DNA of 64,000 nucleotides from Alphaproteobacteria bacterium (GTDB lineage: Bacteria > Pseudomonadota > Alphaproteobacteria > Kiloniellales > DSM-21159), in NCBI GenBank assembly GCA_030433005.1, contig JAUILQ010000015.1, positions 38,141 through 102,140 on the forward strand, written 5' to 3'. The translations under genes and the position numbers were made by a program. Of the stretch, positions 16,835-28,754 are shown in pieces (positions within the stretch are counted from its first letter, which is position 1; the number at the start of each line of letters is the position of its first letter). Under the pieces are notes generated by a model, which had not been told where the DNA came from, searched no databases, and saw nothing but the letters and a program-made list of their open reading frames with translations.

Positions 16835-18334
16835 TCACTCCGACCGGCCGACCTCCTCGAGGCTGACGCCGGCGGTCTCGATCCGATAGGCCCAGGTCAC
16901 CACGGCGCCGAGCAGCGAGGTGCCGACCAGGATGGCGAGCAGCGTCGTGCTGCCGAGGTCCTCGAGCAGGAGCGGGAACAGGAAGGCCGTCACGACGGCG
17001 CCGATCTTGGCGAAAGAGGCGGCGAAACCGGCCCCCTTGCCGCGCACCGGGGTCGCGAAGACCTCGCCCGCCAGAAGATAGGTCTGCGCGTTCGGGCCGA
17101 TGTTGGTGCTGAAGTTGAACAGCATGAAGCCGGCGAAGATCAGCGCGGTCTTGGTCGCGCCGTCCGCCTGGTCCGACAGCGCGGCCACCAGGAGCCCGAG
17201 GGCGCAGCCGACGAAGCCGACGACCTGGAGCCGGATCCGGCCCACGCGGTCGGCCAGCACGACCGCCGCGATGATGCCCAGGATCAGCAGGGTGTCGAGA
17301 AAGGCGGCCCCCTTGGCCGCCGTGATCTCGTTGGCGACGATGTCGGTGACGCTGTGGGCGTGCGGCCGGCCGTGCCCGACCGCGGAAGCGAGGATCGTCG
17401 GCGTGAAGATGCCGATGCCGTAGGTTCCCAGGTCCTGCAGGAACCAGGGCACCGAGGCGAGGACAAGGGCGCGCCGGTTGCCTTTGCGGAACAGGGCGCC
17501 GTATCCCGTTTCCGACCTACCGGCCGCCCTATCCCCGGGCGTCGCCGCGGGCAGCGGCGTCGCCCGGGGATAGGGCGGCCGGCGGCGGAGCAGCCGTTTC
17601 AGCGCGTGCTCCGCCTCGCCGCGGCGGCCGCGCTCGTTGAGCCAGTGAGCGCTCTCGGGGATCGACAGCCGCGCCAGGGTCACGAGCGCCGCCGGGACGA
17701 TGGCGGTGGCGTACATCCACCGCCAGGCGCCCAGGGTCGGGTTCTCGTTCAGGATCAGGAAGCCGACCGCGGTGCCGACGAGTGCGCCGACCGCCTGGAA
17801 GCCGAAGGCGCCCAGCACGCGGGCGCCGCGGCCGCGCGTCGGCGTCGATTCGGAGATCACGACATGCGCGGTCGGGTAGTCGCAGCCGAGCGCGACGCCC
17901 ATGCCGAGCAGGCAGACGAGCAGCCAGGCGAAGCTCGGCGCGGGAAGGATGGCGACCAGGAAGATCGTGAAGAGCGCCATCTCGATCACGAACAGGGGTT
18001 TGCGGCCGAAGCGGTCGGAGAGCCCGCCGAGCGCGGTCGCGCCGATCAGGATCCCGAAGAGCGTCGCCGCACCGACCATGCCGTACTGGACCGGGCTGAG
18101 TGCGAACTCCTTGCCGATCAGCGGCAGGGCGACGCCGGTCATGAAGACGACCAGCCCCTCGAAGAACTTGCCCGCCACGGCGAGCCACCAGATGCGCCGC
18201 TGCGTCGCGGTTATCGGCGCCGCCACGGCCGGCGTGCCGTCGCGCCACCGCGGGGTCTCGTCGAGATAGCTCTGAACCGACCGGGCTTCGGCCGACCCGG
18301 TTCCTGCTTCTGATTCCGCTCCCGCTCCCGCCAT
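16835..18334 (-). CDS. MFS transporter, sugar/metabolite:H+ symporter type
   Basis: A 499-residue carrier with 12 predicted segments. Between helices 2 and 3 it has GGLSDRFGRKPLFV, the major facilitator loop motif, with a related LADRVGRI in the second half. The central cytoplasmic loop (about residues 235-280) contains a low-complexity Pro/Ala/Arg stretch encoded by a perfect DNA palindrome (17520-17582). The substrate is not evident; the family includes aromatic-acid and dicarboxylate carriers. The start is uncertain: the frame is open upstream into the next gene's region; the ATG at 18332-18334 (MAGAGAES) follows AAGGG, and 18352 is an alternative. Confidence 0.82.
   Translation of the reverse strand: MAGAGAESEAGTGSAEARSVQSYLDETPRWRDGTPAVAAPITATQRRIWWLAVAGKFFEGLVVFMTGVALPLIGKEFALSPVQYGMVGAATLFGILIGATALGGLSDRFGRKPLFVIEMALFTIFLVAILPAPSFAWLLVCLLGMGVALGCDYPTAHVVISESTPTRGRGARVLGAFGFQAVGALVGTAVGFLILNENPTLGAWRWMYATAIVPAALVTLARLSIPESAHWLNERGRRGEAEHALKRLLRRRPPYPRATPLPAATPGDRAAGRSETGYGALFRKGNRRALVLASVPWFLQDLGTYGIGIFTPTILASAVGHGRPHAHSVTDIVANEITAAKGAAFLDTLLILGIIAAVVLADRVGRIRLQVVGFVGCALGLLVAALSDQADGATKTALIFAGFMLFNFSTNIGPNAQTYLLAGEVFATPVRGKGAGFAASFAKIGAVVTAFLFPLLLEDLGSTTLLAILVGTSLLGAVVTWAYRIETAGVSLEEVGRSE
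17520..17582. repeat. 63-bp perfect palindromic element inside the MFS gene
   Basis: The arms at 17520-17541 and 17561-17582 are a perfect 22-bp inverted repeat (inner sequence ccctatccccgggcg). The stem continues after one mismatch with cgccgc/gcggcg around a 5-base loop. The element is 63 bp, a multiple of three, and keeps the reading frame, adding about 21 residues in the central loop (PPYPRATPLPAATPGDRAAG). Confidence 0.75.
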
Positions 18335-18507
18335 CCCTTGGCCCCCGCGCATCGAGAAGAAGAGGCGGGGCGGCGAACCCGCAGCCCGGGGCCGCACCCC
18401 CGCCTTGCTCCAACGATAGAGGAATTCCGGCGATAGAAGGATCGACTCGCTCTTCGCCGGCCGGCATGCCCTACCGGCCCGCGCCCTACCGCCCCCTGAA
18501 CGCAAGA

Positions 18508-18532
18508 GAGGGGGAAGCGACGCTTCCCCCTC
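18508..18532 (-). terminator. Candidate terminator hairpin after the beta-barrel gene
   Basis: A perfect 12-bp inverted repeat gagggggaagcg / cgcttccccctc separated by one base lies 27 bp after the stop of the outer-membrane protein gene, with TCTTGCG following on the minus strand. The weak T-run limits confidence. Confidence 0.5.
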
Positions 18533-18558
18533 CCAGGGCTTCCACCGGCGCTGCGGCC

Positions 18559-19251
18559 TCAGAAGCTGTAGCGGAGTCCGACCTGGATCTCGTGCGCGCG
18601 CAGGTCGCCGTCGGACGCGGCGCCGCCGATCGAGGCGCCGCCCACGGTGACGGTGTCGCCGGTCTCGATCGAGCCGAGGTCCATGTAGCGGTAGCCGACG
18701 TCGATCGCCAGGTTCGGCGCGACCTCGATGCCCAGGCCTGCGCTGGCCTGCCAGGCGAAGGAGGTGCTGGTCTCGTCGTCGACCGTCGCAGAGACGCCGG
18801 CGAAGGTGGCGCTCAGGTCGCTGATCGTGTTGCGCGAGACGCCGATGCCGCCGCCGACGTAGGGCGTGACGCGGCCGAAGCGTCCGACGTCGACGTAGGC
18901 GTTGACCATGCCGGTCAGCGACGAGGCGTCGCCCTGGACCGCGAAGCTCGAGCCCGAGAGGGTCTGCGCGTCGTCGATGTCGTAGCCGCCGCGGTAGCTG
19001 ATCGTGACGTCGGCGCGCAGGTAGTCGTTGAAGCGGTAGCCGGCACCGCCGCCGACCAGATAGGAATCGCCGAAGTCGGTGTCGATGTCGCCGCCCGCGT
19101 CGCGCGAGAACGACCAGCCGCTGTCGAGACGCAGGTAGAAGCCGCCCGGGCTGTTCCAGTTCATCTCGTCCGCCTGGGCGACGGCCGGCGAGGAGAGGGC
19201 GGGCAGGGCAAGGGCGGTCGCGAGAGCGACCGCGGTGAACGGCTTGTTCAT
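18559..19251 (-). CDS. Outer-membrane beta-barrel protein (OmpA/Omp25-like porin family)
   Basis: A 230-residue protein with a signal peptide (MNKPFTAVALATALALPALS, then SPAVAQA) and a mature part of alternating amphipathic strands: GFYLRLDSGWSF, GYRFNDYLRADVTISYR, VTPYVGGGIGVSR, NLAIDVGYRYMDLG. It ends IQVGLRYSF, the C-terminal Phe sorting signal of outer-membrane barrels. Size fits an eight-stranded barrel. Function is probably structural or adhesive. Monocistronic, with its own 127-bp upstream region and a candidate terminator. Confidence 0.88.
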   Translation of the reverse strand: MNKPFTAVALATALALPALSSPAVAQADEMNWNSPGGFYLRLDSGWSFSRDAGGDIDTDFGDSYLVGGGAGYRFNDYLRADVTISYRGGYDIDDAQTLSGSSFAVQGDASSLTGMVNAYVDVGRFGRVTPYVGGGIGVSRNTISDLSATFAGVSATVDDETSTSFAWQASAGLGIEVAPNLAIDVGYRYMDLGSIETGDTVTVGGASIGGAASDGDLRAHEIQVGLRYSF

Positions 19252-19378
19252 GAGGATTCCCAGGAGAGTGCGGTTGCAAAGCTAGGCAGGAAAATGACGT
19301 CTAGCGCGTTCCGCCCTGCGCGCAACAACATAGATCAGTCGCTGGGGAATTCGCGCCCCCGGGCAGGAGCCGGAAGGC

Positions 19379-22350
<2,972 letters not shown>

Positions 22351-22474
22351 CGCTCCTCGCCGTGCCGCGCGCTCGCGCGCATGGCTGGCGCGACCGCCGA
22401 GCGGGCCTCCCGCCCTGGCGCCGGGATCCTCGCTGGCCGACACTGACGCCCTCGCGCCGTGACAGGAGACATCG

Positions 22475-23575
22475 ATGCCGCGTTCCGACCGCCGCCGCTT
22501 CCTGAGGTCCGCCGGCCTGGCCGGCGCCGGCCTCGCCGCTCCCGCCGTCGCCGGCTTCCCGGCGCCCGCCGTCGCCCGCGAACGGGTCGAGCTGAAGATG
22601 GTGACGGCCTGGCCGAAGAACGCGCCCGGCGTCGGCGTCAACGCGGAGCGCTTCGCCGAGCGGCTGCGGCAGCTGTCCGACGGGCGTCTCGACATCAAGG
22701 TCTTCGCGGCGGGCGAGCTGGTGCCCCCCTTCGAGGCCTTCGACGCGGTCGCCTCGGGCACCGCCGACCTGGCGCACGCGACGCCCTACTACTGGGTCGG
22801 CAAGTCGCCGGCGCTGAACTGGTTCACCGGCGTGCCCTTCGGCATGACCGCGACGGAATTCTTCTCCTGGCTGCGCTTCGGCGACGGCCAGGCGCTGTGG
22901 GACGAGGTCTACGCCGACTTCGGCCTCAAGCCTTTCTACGTCGGCTCGAGCGGCACCCAGGCCGGCGGCTGGTTCAACCGCCGCATCGAGACGGCGGAGG
23001 ACTTCCGCGGCCTGAAGTTCCGCATCGCCGGGCTCGGCGGCGAGGTGCTGCGCCGGCTCGGCGCCGCGCCGGTCACGATGCCGCCGGGCGAGATCACCCA
23101 GGCGCTGGCCTCCGGCACGGTCGACGGCGCCGACTGGGTCGGTCCCTGGAACGACCTTGCCTTCGGGCTCTACCGCTTCGCCAAGTACTACTACATGCCC
23201 GGCTTCCACGAGCCGGGTCCGGGCCTCGAGGTGATGGTCAACCGCAAGGTGCTCGACGGCCTGCCCGACGACCTCCGGGCGATGATCGCGACGGCGGCCG
23301 ACGCCACGGCGATCGAGACGCTGGGCGACTTCACCTACCACAACGCAATCAGCCTGCAGGTTCTGGTCGAGGAGCACGGCGTCGAGGTGCTGAGCTTCCC
23401 GGACCCGGTTGTCCGGCGGCTCAAGGAGGTCAGCGCCGAGGTGCTCGAGGAGCTGGCGACGGCCGACCCGCTGACCCTGCGCGTCGCCGAATCCTACGAG
23501 GCCTTCCTGGCCCGCGCCAACGCCTACGCGCCGCTGTCCGAGCAGGGCATCCTGACCTGGCGGCAGCTCGGCTGA
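22475..23575 (+). CDS. TRAP transporter substrate-binding protein, Tat-exported
   Basis: A 366-residue DctP-family binding protein. The N-terminus SDRRRFLRSAGLAGAGLAAP carries the twin-Arg motif RRRFLRS, so export is probably through Tat. The fold markers are MVTAWPKNAPGVGVNAERFA, FRGLKFRIAGLGGEVLRRLG with the ligand-binding Arg, and GEITQALASGTVDGADWVGPW. This subclass often binds 2-oxo acids or lactate with a metal ion. No membrane subunits are adjacent, so it must work with permeases elsewhere. Confidence 0.88.
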   Translation: MPRSDRRRFLRSAGLAGAGLAAPAVAGFPAPAVARERVELKMVTAWPKNAPGVGVNAERFAERLRQLSDGRLDIKVFAAGELVPPFEAFDAVASGTADLAHATPYYWVGKSPALNWFTGVPFGMTATEFFSWLRFGDGQALWDEVYADFGLKPFYVGSSGTQAGGWFNRRIETAEDFRGLKFRIAGLGGEVLRRLGAAPVTMPPGEITQALASGTVDGADWVGPWNDLAFGLYRFAKYYYMPGFHEPGPGLEVMVNRKVLDGLPDDLRAMIATAADATAIETLGDFTYHNAISLQVLVEEHGVEVLSFPDPVVRRLKEVSAEVLEELATADPLTLRVAESYEAFLARANAYAPLSEQGILTWRQLG

Positions 23576-23693
23576 GCGGCGGTCGGCGGCATCCGCGACG
23601 GTGCCGCCGGCCCAGCCTCTGGACAGCGCCCGCGAAAGCTGATTGGCTGAACGCCCGTACAACGAATGCCCCTGCTCTCTGGAGCGTGACGCG

Positions 23694-24845
23694 ATGGCGA
23701 CCAACCTGTTCCGGGGCGAGCGCGCCCTGACCCTCGGCTGGCCGGAGTGGCCGGAGGCGAGCTTCCACTTCATCTGGCTGCGCGACAACTGCCAGTGCGC
23801 GTCCTGCCTGCATCCCTCGACGCGCGAGCGCACGCACTTCACCGCCGACGTGCCGGCCGAGGTCGCGCCGGCGACCGCCGAGCTGATCGGCGACGGCGAC
23901 CTGCGCGTCGTCTGGGCGCCGAACGCGCTGGATCCCGAGGGCCACGAGAGCCTCTATCCCGACGGCTTCCTGCGCAGCTTCCGCTATCCCGACGAGGGCG
24001 CGGTGCAGCAGCCGGCGCCGGCGCGCCGCCTCTGGGCGAGCGAGCTCAACGGCCGGGTGCCGCGCTTCGACTTCGCCGAGGTGGTGCGCGACGACGCGGC
24101 GCTGCTCGGCTGGTGCGAGGCGATCCGCGACGTCGGCCTGGCGGTCGTCCACGGCCTGCCCAACCACAACGGCGAGGTCGAGCGCTTCGTGGAGCGCGTC
24201 GCCTTCGTGCGGGAGACGGTCTACGACCGCCTGCACGAGGTCTTCGTCGACCCCAAGGCCTACAACGTCGCCTCGACGGCCCTGGAGCTGAAGCCGCACA
24301 CCGACATGCCGAACTACGCCTGGCCGCCGTCGATCCAGCTGCTGCACTTCATGCGCAACGAGGCGACCGGCGGCGAGACCACGGCGGTCGACGGCTTCCA
24401 GGTCGCCGAGCGGCTGCGCGCCGAGCGGCCGGAGTCCTTCGAGCTGCTGACCCGCGTCCAGGCGACCTGGCGGATGTTCAGCGAGAAGGGCGACGTCGTC
24501 GGGCGCGCGCCGATGATCACCCTGGATCCCGACGGCCGGATCACGCTGGTGCGCTTCTCCAACCAGCTGATGCAGCCGCTGCAGATCGCCCCGGAGCTGG
24601 TCGAGCCCTTCTACGAGGCCTACCGGATCTTCGCCCGGATGATCGAGGACCCGGCCAACCAGGTCGTCATGCGCGCCAACTCCGGCGACCTGGTGACCAC
24701 CCACAACCACCGCGTCCTGCACGGCCGCAAGGCCTTCGACCCTGCGAGCGGCGCACGCAAGCTGCAGCTCAGCTACATGGACTTCGACGACCTGCTGAGC
24801 CGCATCCGGCTGCTCGGCGCCCGACGCGCGGCCCAGGCCGCCTAG
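23694..24845 (+). CDS. Gamma-butyrobetaine hydroxylase-like 2-oxoglutarate dioxygenase
   Basis: A 383-residue protein with the two-domain arrangement of gamma-butyrobetaine and trimethyllysine hydroxylases. The N-terminal DUF971-like domain has zinc ligands in CQCASCLHPSTRERTHF. The C-terminal TauD-like jelly-roll has the Fe(II) ligands HxD in LKPHTDMPNY (about 202-204) and the distal His in TTHNHRVLHGRKAF (about 338-344), with a following Arg for 2-oxoglutarate. It would hydroxylate gamma-butyrobetaine to carnitine or a related quaternary amine. The ATG at 23694 follows GGAGCGTG; an earlier in-frame start exists at 23643. Confidence 0.85.
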   Translation: MATNLFRGERALTLGWPEWPEASFHFIWLRDNCQCASCLHPSTRERTHFTADVPAEVAPATAELIGDGDLRVVWAPNALDPEGHESLYPDGFLRSFRYPDEGAVQQPAPARRLWASELNGRVPRFDFAEVVRDDAALLGWCEAIRDVGLAVVHGLPNHNGEVERFVERVAFVRETVYDRLHEVFVDPKAYNVASTALELKPHTDMPNYAWPPSIQLLHFMRNEATGGETTAVDGFQVAERLRAERPESFELLTRVQATWRMFSEKGDVVGRAPMITLDPDGRITLVRFSNQLMQPLQIAPELVEPFYEAYRIFARMIEDPANQVVMRANSGDLVTTHNHRVLHGRKAFDPASGARKLQLSYMDFDDLLSRIRLLGARRAAQAA

Positions 24846-25037
24846 CCTGTATCTCTCGGACTGCGCACCCTGCGGGTCGCGCCTGACGGGTCGAGCGCGC
24901 CAGGCGCGATGACGGCCCGCGTCCGGTTCGAGAAATCTAGGCCAGGCTGCACGCGGTCTCCGGATCCGCGATAGCTCGGGATCGGCGTTCCGTGCTAGAG
25001 GCCCTTCCCGGGGATCGGGTATCGGGGGAAGTTCGGC

Positions 25038-25733
25038 ATGGCAGCGAGCGACGGGTCTTTCGGGGAACGGCAGGCGGTCCGGCGCCAGCTCGTCATGATG
25101 GCCGGGATCCTGATCCTGGTGCTGATCGTCATCGACATGGTGGCGCTCTACGGCCTCGACAGGATGCGCCGGCAGAGCGAGCGCTACGCCGCCGCCACGG
25201 ACCGGCTGATCGCGCTCACGGAGCTGTCGGGCGAGGCCGAGGTCGCCTTCAAGACCCAGGTCCAGGAATGGAAGAACGTCCTGCTGCGCGGCCAGGATCC
25301 GGCCGACCTCGCGCGCTACCGCGAGGCCTTCGAGCGGCAGGAGGCGGCCGTCGGGCAGCACCTGCGGGAGGTCCGCGAACAGGCCGCGCCGCTCGGCCTG
25401 TCGACCGCGGCGGTCGACAACGTGCTGGCCATGCACGCCGACCTGGCGGAGCGCTACGACGCCGCCCTGGAGAGCTTCGAGCCGGGCACGCCGGAAGCGG
25501 CCTGGCAGGTCGACCGCTCGGTGCGTGGCATGGACCGGCCGCTGACCGAGGCCTTCGACGCGCTGATGGCGGACGTGCGCGCGCTCGCCGACGGCGAGCG
25601 GACCGCGGTGCGCGCCGAGATGGCGGCGGCCGCGGAGACCCAGCGCACGATCCTGATCGTGGCCCACGGCGCCGGCATCGTCCTGGTGCTGATCTCGCTG
25701 GTCGTCGCCCTGCGCGCCCTGCGGCGTCGGTAG
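25038..25733 (+). CDS. Membrane sensor-like protein with periplasmic helical bundle and no output domain
   Basis: A 231-residue protein resembling the sensory half of a chemoreceptor. Helix 1 is at about 17-40 (LVMMAGILILVLIVIDMVAL), a periplasmic all-helical region at about 45-200 holds EAEVAFKTQVQEWKNVLLRG (the typical four-helix-bundle MCP sensor motif), and helix 2 is at about 205-227, ending in RALRRR. HAMP, methylation and signalling domains are absent; the stop is 10 bp before the Na/Pi symporter gene, so it may report or modulate phosphate transport (inference), or it is a receptor remnant. Confidence 0.75.
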   Translation: MAASDGSFGERQAVRRQLVMMAGILILVLIVIDMVALYGLDRMRRQSERYAAATDRLIALTELSGEAEVAFKTQVQEWKNVLLRGQDPADLARYREAFERQEAAVGQHLREVREQAAPLGLSTAAVDNVLAMHADLAERYDAALESFEPGTPEAAWQVDRSVRGMDRPLTEAFDALMADVRALADGERTAVRAEMAAAAETQRTILIVAHGAGIVLVLISLVVALRALRRR

Positions 25734-25743
25734 CCGCCCTTCC

Positions 25744-27375
25744 ATGGAGATCGCCGGCAGCCTGATCGCCGGGCTCGGCCTGTTCTTCATCGGCATCAGG
25801 CTGATCGGGAGCCACCTCAAGGAGCTGGGCGGCCGCGGCCTGCGGCGCCTGATCGCGCGCGCGACCGGCAACCCGCTGCTCGGCGCCCTGGTCGGCGCGC
25901 TCTCCGGAGCCATCACCCAGAGCAGCAGCGCCATCACCTTCATCGTCGTCAGCATGACCTCGGTCGGGCTGCTGACGGTCCGTCGCGCCGTGCCGCTGGT
26001 CGTCTGGGCCAACGTCGGCACCTCGGTGCTGGTGCTGCTGGCGGTCGTCGACCTGCGTCTCGCGGTCCTCTACCTGCTCGGCGCGACCGGTCTCGGCTAC
26101 TTCCTGAACCTCGACCGCGCGCCGCGCTGGCGCCATCTCCTCGGCTCCGCGCTCGGCATCGCCCTGCTGTTCTTCGGGGTGGTGCAGATGAAGGCGGGCG
26201 GCGCCGAGCTGCGCAGCCTGCCGGCGGTCGCCGACATCCTCGCCTTCGCGGCCGGCTGGCCGCTGCTCGGCTTCGTCCTCGGCGCCGCGCTGACCCTGGT
26301 CGCCCAGAGCTCGGCAACGGTCTCCGTCGTGGCCGTGACCCTGACCACGGCCGGCCTGCTGACCTTCGACCAGACGGCCTTCATCGTGTTCGGCGCGAGT
26401 CTTGGCTCGGGCGTCAGCGTCTGGCTGCTGTCCGCCAACCTGACCGGCAGCGCGCGCCAGATCGTCCTGCTCCAGGTCGCGGCCAAGGTCACCGGCGTGG
26501 TCGTGCTGCTGCCGCTCTACCTGCTGGAGATGAGCGTCGACCTGCCCGAGGTCGTCGCGCTGAGGGCCGCCGCCGAGGCCGCACCCCAGCAGGCGGTCGC
26601 GCTGCTCTACCTGCTGTTGCAGCTGGTCTCGGCGCTCGCTCTGTCGCTGCTCGGGCGCCCGGCGCTCGCTCTGGCGGCCCGTGCCGCCCCGGAGAGCGAG
26701 GAGGAGCGCCTGTCGCGACCGCGCTACCTCTACGATCAGGCGGTCGAGGATCCGGAGACGGCGGTCGAGCTGGTGCGGCGCGAGCAGGCGCGGATCTTCG
26801 GCCACCTGCCGACTCTGCTCGACAGCCTGCGTCCCGAAGCCGGGGAGCAGGCCGGCCGCGGCCCGCTGCTCGAGGCCAGCCGGAACCTGGTGGGACGCTG
26901 CGAGGTCTTCCTGACGGAGCTGCTGGACGCCACCGGTTCGCGCGGGCTGATGCTCACGGTCCTGCAGCTGGAGAAGCGCAACCAGCTGCTCGGTGAGCTG
27001 CTCCAGACCGTCGGCGAACAGCTCGACGGGCCGGTGCGGGACATCGCCGCTCCCCTCGAGCCGGACGGCCGCCTGCCGACGCTCCTGGGCGCCCTGGTCG
27101 AGAGCGAGCACGCCCTGCTCGTGACGGCGGCCGAGGCGCTCGATCGCGAAGCCGGCGAGGGGCACGCCGAGGCGGACGTCGCCGTGCTGCTGGCGCTCAG
27201 CGGCGACCGCTCGGAGAGCATGGACGAGCTGCGCCGGCGGGTCGCGCAGGAAACGCGCCTGACCGCCGAGGAGCACGACTCCCTCTACGCGGCGACGGCG
27301 CTGTTCGAGCGGATCGTCTGGCTGGTCCGGCGCTATACACTGCTGCTCGAGCGCGAGCCGGTGCCGGGGGCCTGA
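25744..27375 (+). CDS. Na+/phosphate symporter family protein with PhoU-like tail
   Basis: A 543-residue inner-membrane protein of the NptA/YjbB type. The two inverted Na/Pi-cotransporter repeats each carry the QSS signature: GAITQSSSAITFIVV (about residues 58-72) and TLVAQSSATVSVVAVT (about 184-199). Eight to nine membrane segments are followed by a cytoplasmic helical region from about 320 (PhoU-like). It moves phosphate with Na+, often as an exporter in bacteria. It is closely spaced (10 bp) after the sensor-like gene and convergent with metY. Confidence 0.88.
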   Translation: MEIAGSLIAGLGLFFIGIRLIGSHLKELGGRGLRRLIARATGNPLLGALVGALSGAITQSSSAITFIVVSMTSVGLLTVRRAVPLVVWANVGTSVLVLLAVVDLRLAVLYLLGATGLGYFLNLDRAPRWRHLLGSALGIALLFFGVVQMKAGGAELRSLPAVADILAFAAGWPLLGFVLGAALTLVAQSSATVSVVAVTLTTAGLLTFDQTAFIVFGASLGSGVSVWLLSANLTGSARQIVLLQVAAKVTGVVVLLPLYLLEMSVDLPEVVALRAAAEAAPQQAVALLYLLLQLVSALALSLLGRPALALAARAAPESEEERLSRPRYLYDQAVEDPETAVELVRREQARIFGHLPTLLDSLRPEAGEQAGRGPLLEASRNLVGRCEVFLTELLDATGSRGLMLTVLQLEKRNQLLGELLQTVGEQLDGPVRDIAAPLEPDGRLPTLLGALVESEHALLVTAAEALDREAGEGHAEADVAVLLALSGDRSESMDELRRRVAQETRLTAEEHDSLYAATALFERIVWLVRRYTLLLEREPVPGA

Positions 27376-27387
27376 GACAGGGGCGCG

Positions 27388-27418
27388 GGGGAGGAGCCCC
27401 GGCCGGGAACTCCTCCCC
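27388..27418. terminator. Candidate terminator hairpin between convergent genes
   Basis: A 9-bp stem ggggaggag / ctcctcccc with a 13-base loop fills the gap between the Na/Pi symporter and metY stop codons. No T-run is seen. Confidence 0.45.
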
Positions 27419-27427
27419 TCGGGCGGG

Positions 27428-28750
27428 CTACTCGGCGGCGTGCGGCAGCTGGCCCGCGGCGGCGAGGCCGCGGTCGAGGTCCGCCAGGATGTCGTCGATG
27501 TGCTCGATGCCGACCGACAGGCGCACGTAGCCCGGCGAGACGCCCGAGGCGATCTGCTCCTCGGGCTGCAGCTGCGAGTGGGTCGTGGTCGCCGGGTGGA
27601 TCGCCAGGCTGCGCGCGTCGCCGATGTTGGCGACGTGGTAGAACAGCTGCAGCCCGTCGATGAAGCGCCGTCCGGCCTCGACGCCGTCCTTGAGCTCGAA
27701 GCCGACCAGGCCGCCCAGGCCGCCGCGCAGGTAGGTCTCGGCGCGCCGCCGCTGCTCGGCGTCGGCGTGGAAGCTCGGATAGATGACCTTCTCGACCTCG
27801 GGGCGGTCGCGCAGGTACTCGGCGACCGCCAGGGCGTTGGCCGAATGCGTGCGGATCCTCAGCGGCAGGGTCTCCAGGCCCTGGATGATCTGCCAGGCGT
27901 TGAACGGGCTGAGCGCGGCGCCGAGGTCGCGCAGCAGCGTCGTGCGCGCCTTCATGATGTAGGCGACCGGTCCGAGCGGCTTGACCGCCTCGACCCAGAC
28001 CGCGCCGTGGTAGCTGGGATCGGGCTGGTTGAGCAGCGGGAAGCGCCGGGCGTTGGCCTCCCAGTCGAAGGTCCCGCCGTCGACGATCAGGCCGCCGATC
28101 GAGGTGCCGTGGCCGCCGATGTACTTGGTCGTCGAGTAGACGACGATGTGCGCGCCGTGCTCGAGCGGGCGGCAGAGCACCGGTGCCGCGGTGTTGTCCA
28201 TGATCAGCGGCACGCCGAGCTCCGTGCCGATGGCGCCGACCTCGGCGATCGGGAAGACCGTCAGCTTCGGATTGGGCAGGGTCTCGCCGTAGTAGGCGCG
28301 CGTGCGCTCGTCGGTGGCGCGGCGGAAGTTCTCGGGATCCGCCGGGTCGACGAAGCGCACCTCGATGCCCTGGTTCGACAGGGTGTTGGCGAAGAGGTTC
28401 CAGGTGCCGCCGTAGAGATCGGTCGAGCTGACGACGTTGTCGCCGGCCTTGGCGATGTTCTGGATGGCGAAGGCCGAGGCGGCCTGGCCCGAGGCGACGG
28501 CGAGCGCGCCGACGCCGCCCTCCAGCGCCGCGACCCGCTGCTCGAGCACGTCGCAGGTCGGGTTCATGATGCGGGTGTAGATGTTGCCCAGTTCCTTCAG
28601 GGCGAAGAGGTCGCCGGCGTGCTGGGTGTCGCGGAACTGGTAGGAGGTCGTCTGGTAGATCGGCACGGCGACCGCGCCGGTCGCCGGGTCGGCCCGGTAG
28701 CCGGCGTGCAGCACCTGGGTTTCGGGGTTCTTCGAGGAAATGTCGGCCAT
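27428..28750 (-). CDS. metY: O-acetylhomoserine sulfhydrylase (aminocarboxypropyltransferase)
   Basis: A 440-residue PLP enzyme of the Cys/Met-metabolism family that makes homocysteine from O-acetylhomoserine and sulfide. The hallmarks are TQVLHAGYRADPATGAVAVP at the N-terminus, the NIYTRIMNPTCDVLEQRVAALEGG region, VASGQAASAFAI, DNTAAPVLCRP, the PLP-lysine segment YSTTKYIGGHGTSIGG, and the C-terminal HPATTTHSQL. Length and motifs favour MetY over MetZ/MetB. A perfect AGGAGG ribosome site lies 8 bases before the ATG. Expression is evidently controlled by two SAM-II-type aptamers in the leader, fitting a methionine-pathway enzyme. Confidence 0.93.
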   Translation of the reverse strand: MADISSKNPETQVLHAGYRADPATGAVAVPIYQTTSYQFRDTQHAGDLFALKELGNIYTRIMNPTCDVLEQRVAALEGGVGALAVASGQAASAFAIQNIAKAGDNVVSSTDLYGGTWNLFANTLSNQGIEVRFVDPADPENFRRATDERTRAYYGETLPNPKLTVFPIAEVGAIGTELGVPLIMDNTAAPVLCRPLEHGAHIVVYSTTKYIGGHGTSIGGLIVDGGTFDWEANARRFPLLNQPDPSYHGAVWVEAVKPLGPVAYIMKARTTLLRDLGAALSPFNAWQIIQGLETLPLRIRTHSANALAVAEYLRDRPEVEKVIYPSFHADAEQRRRAETYLRGGLGGLVGFELKDGVEAGRRFIDGLQLFYHVANIGDARSLAIHPATTTHSQLQPEEQIASGVSPGYVRLSVGIEHIDDILADLDRGLAAAGQLPHAAE

Positions 28751-28754
28751 GGTC

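Noticed and set aside
18353..18558. Possible small coding gene between the beta-barrel and MFS genes
   Set aside because: Only low-complexity frames are open; the stretch holds a hairpin and no convincing start.
16835..19279. A single 814-residue beta-barrel/MFS fusion
   Set aside because: The upstream part is an out-of-frame translation of the outer-membrane protein gene, which has its own signal peptide and C-terminal Phe in a different frame.
24846..25037. Possible small gene or RNA before the sensor-like gene
   Set aside because: No ORF with a ribosome site, tRNA-like fold or terminator could be seen in this 192-bp gap.
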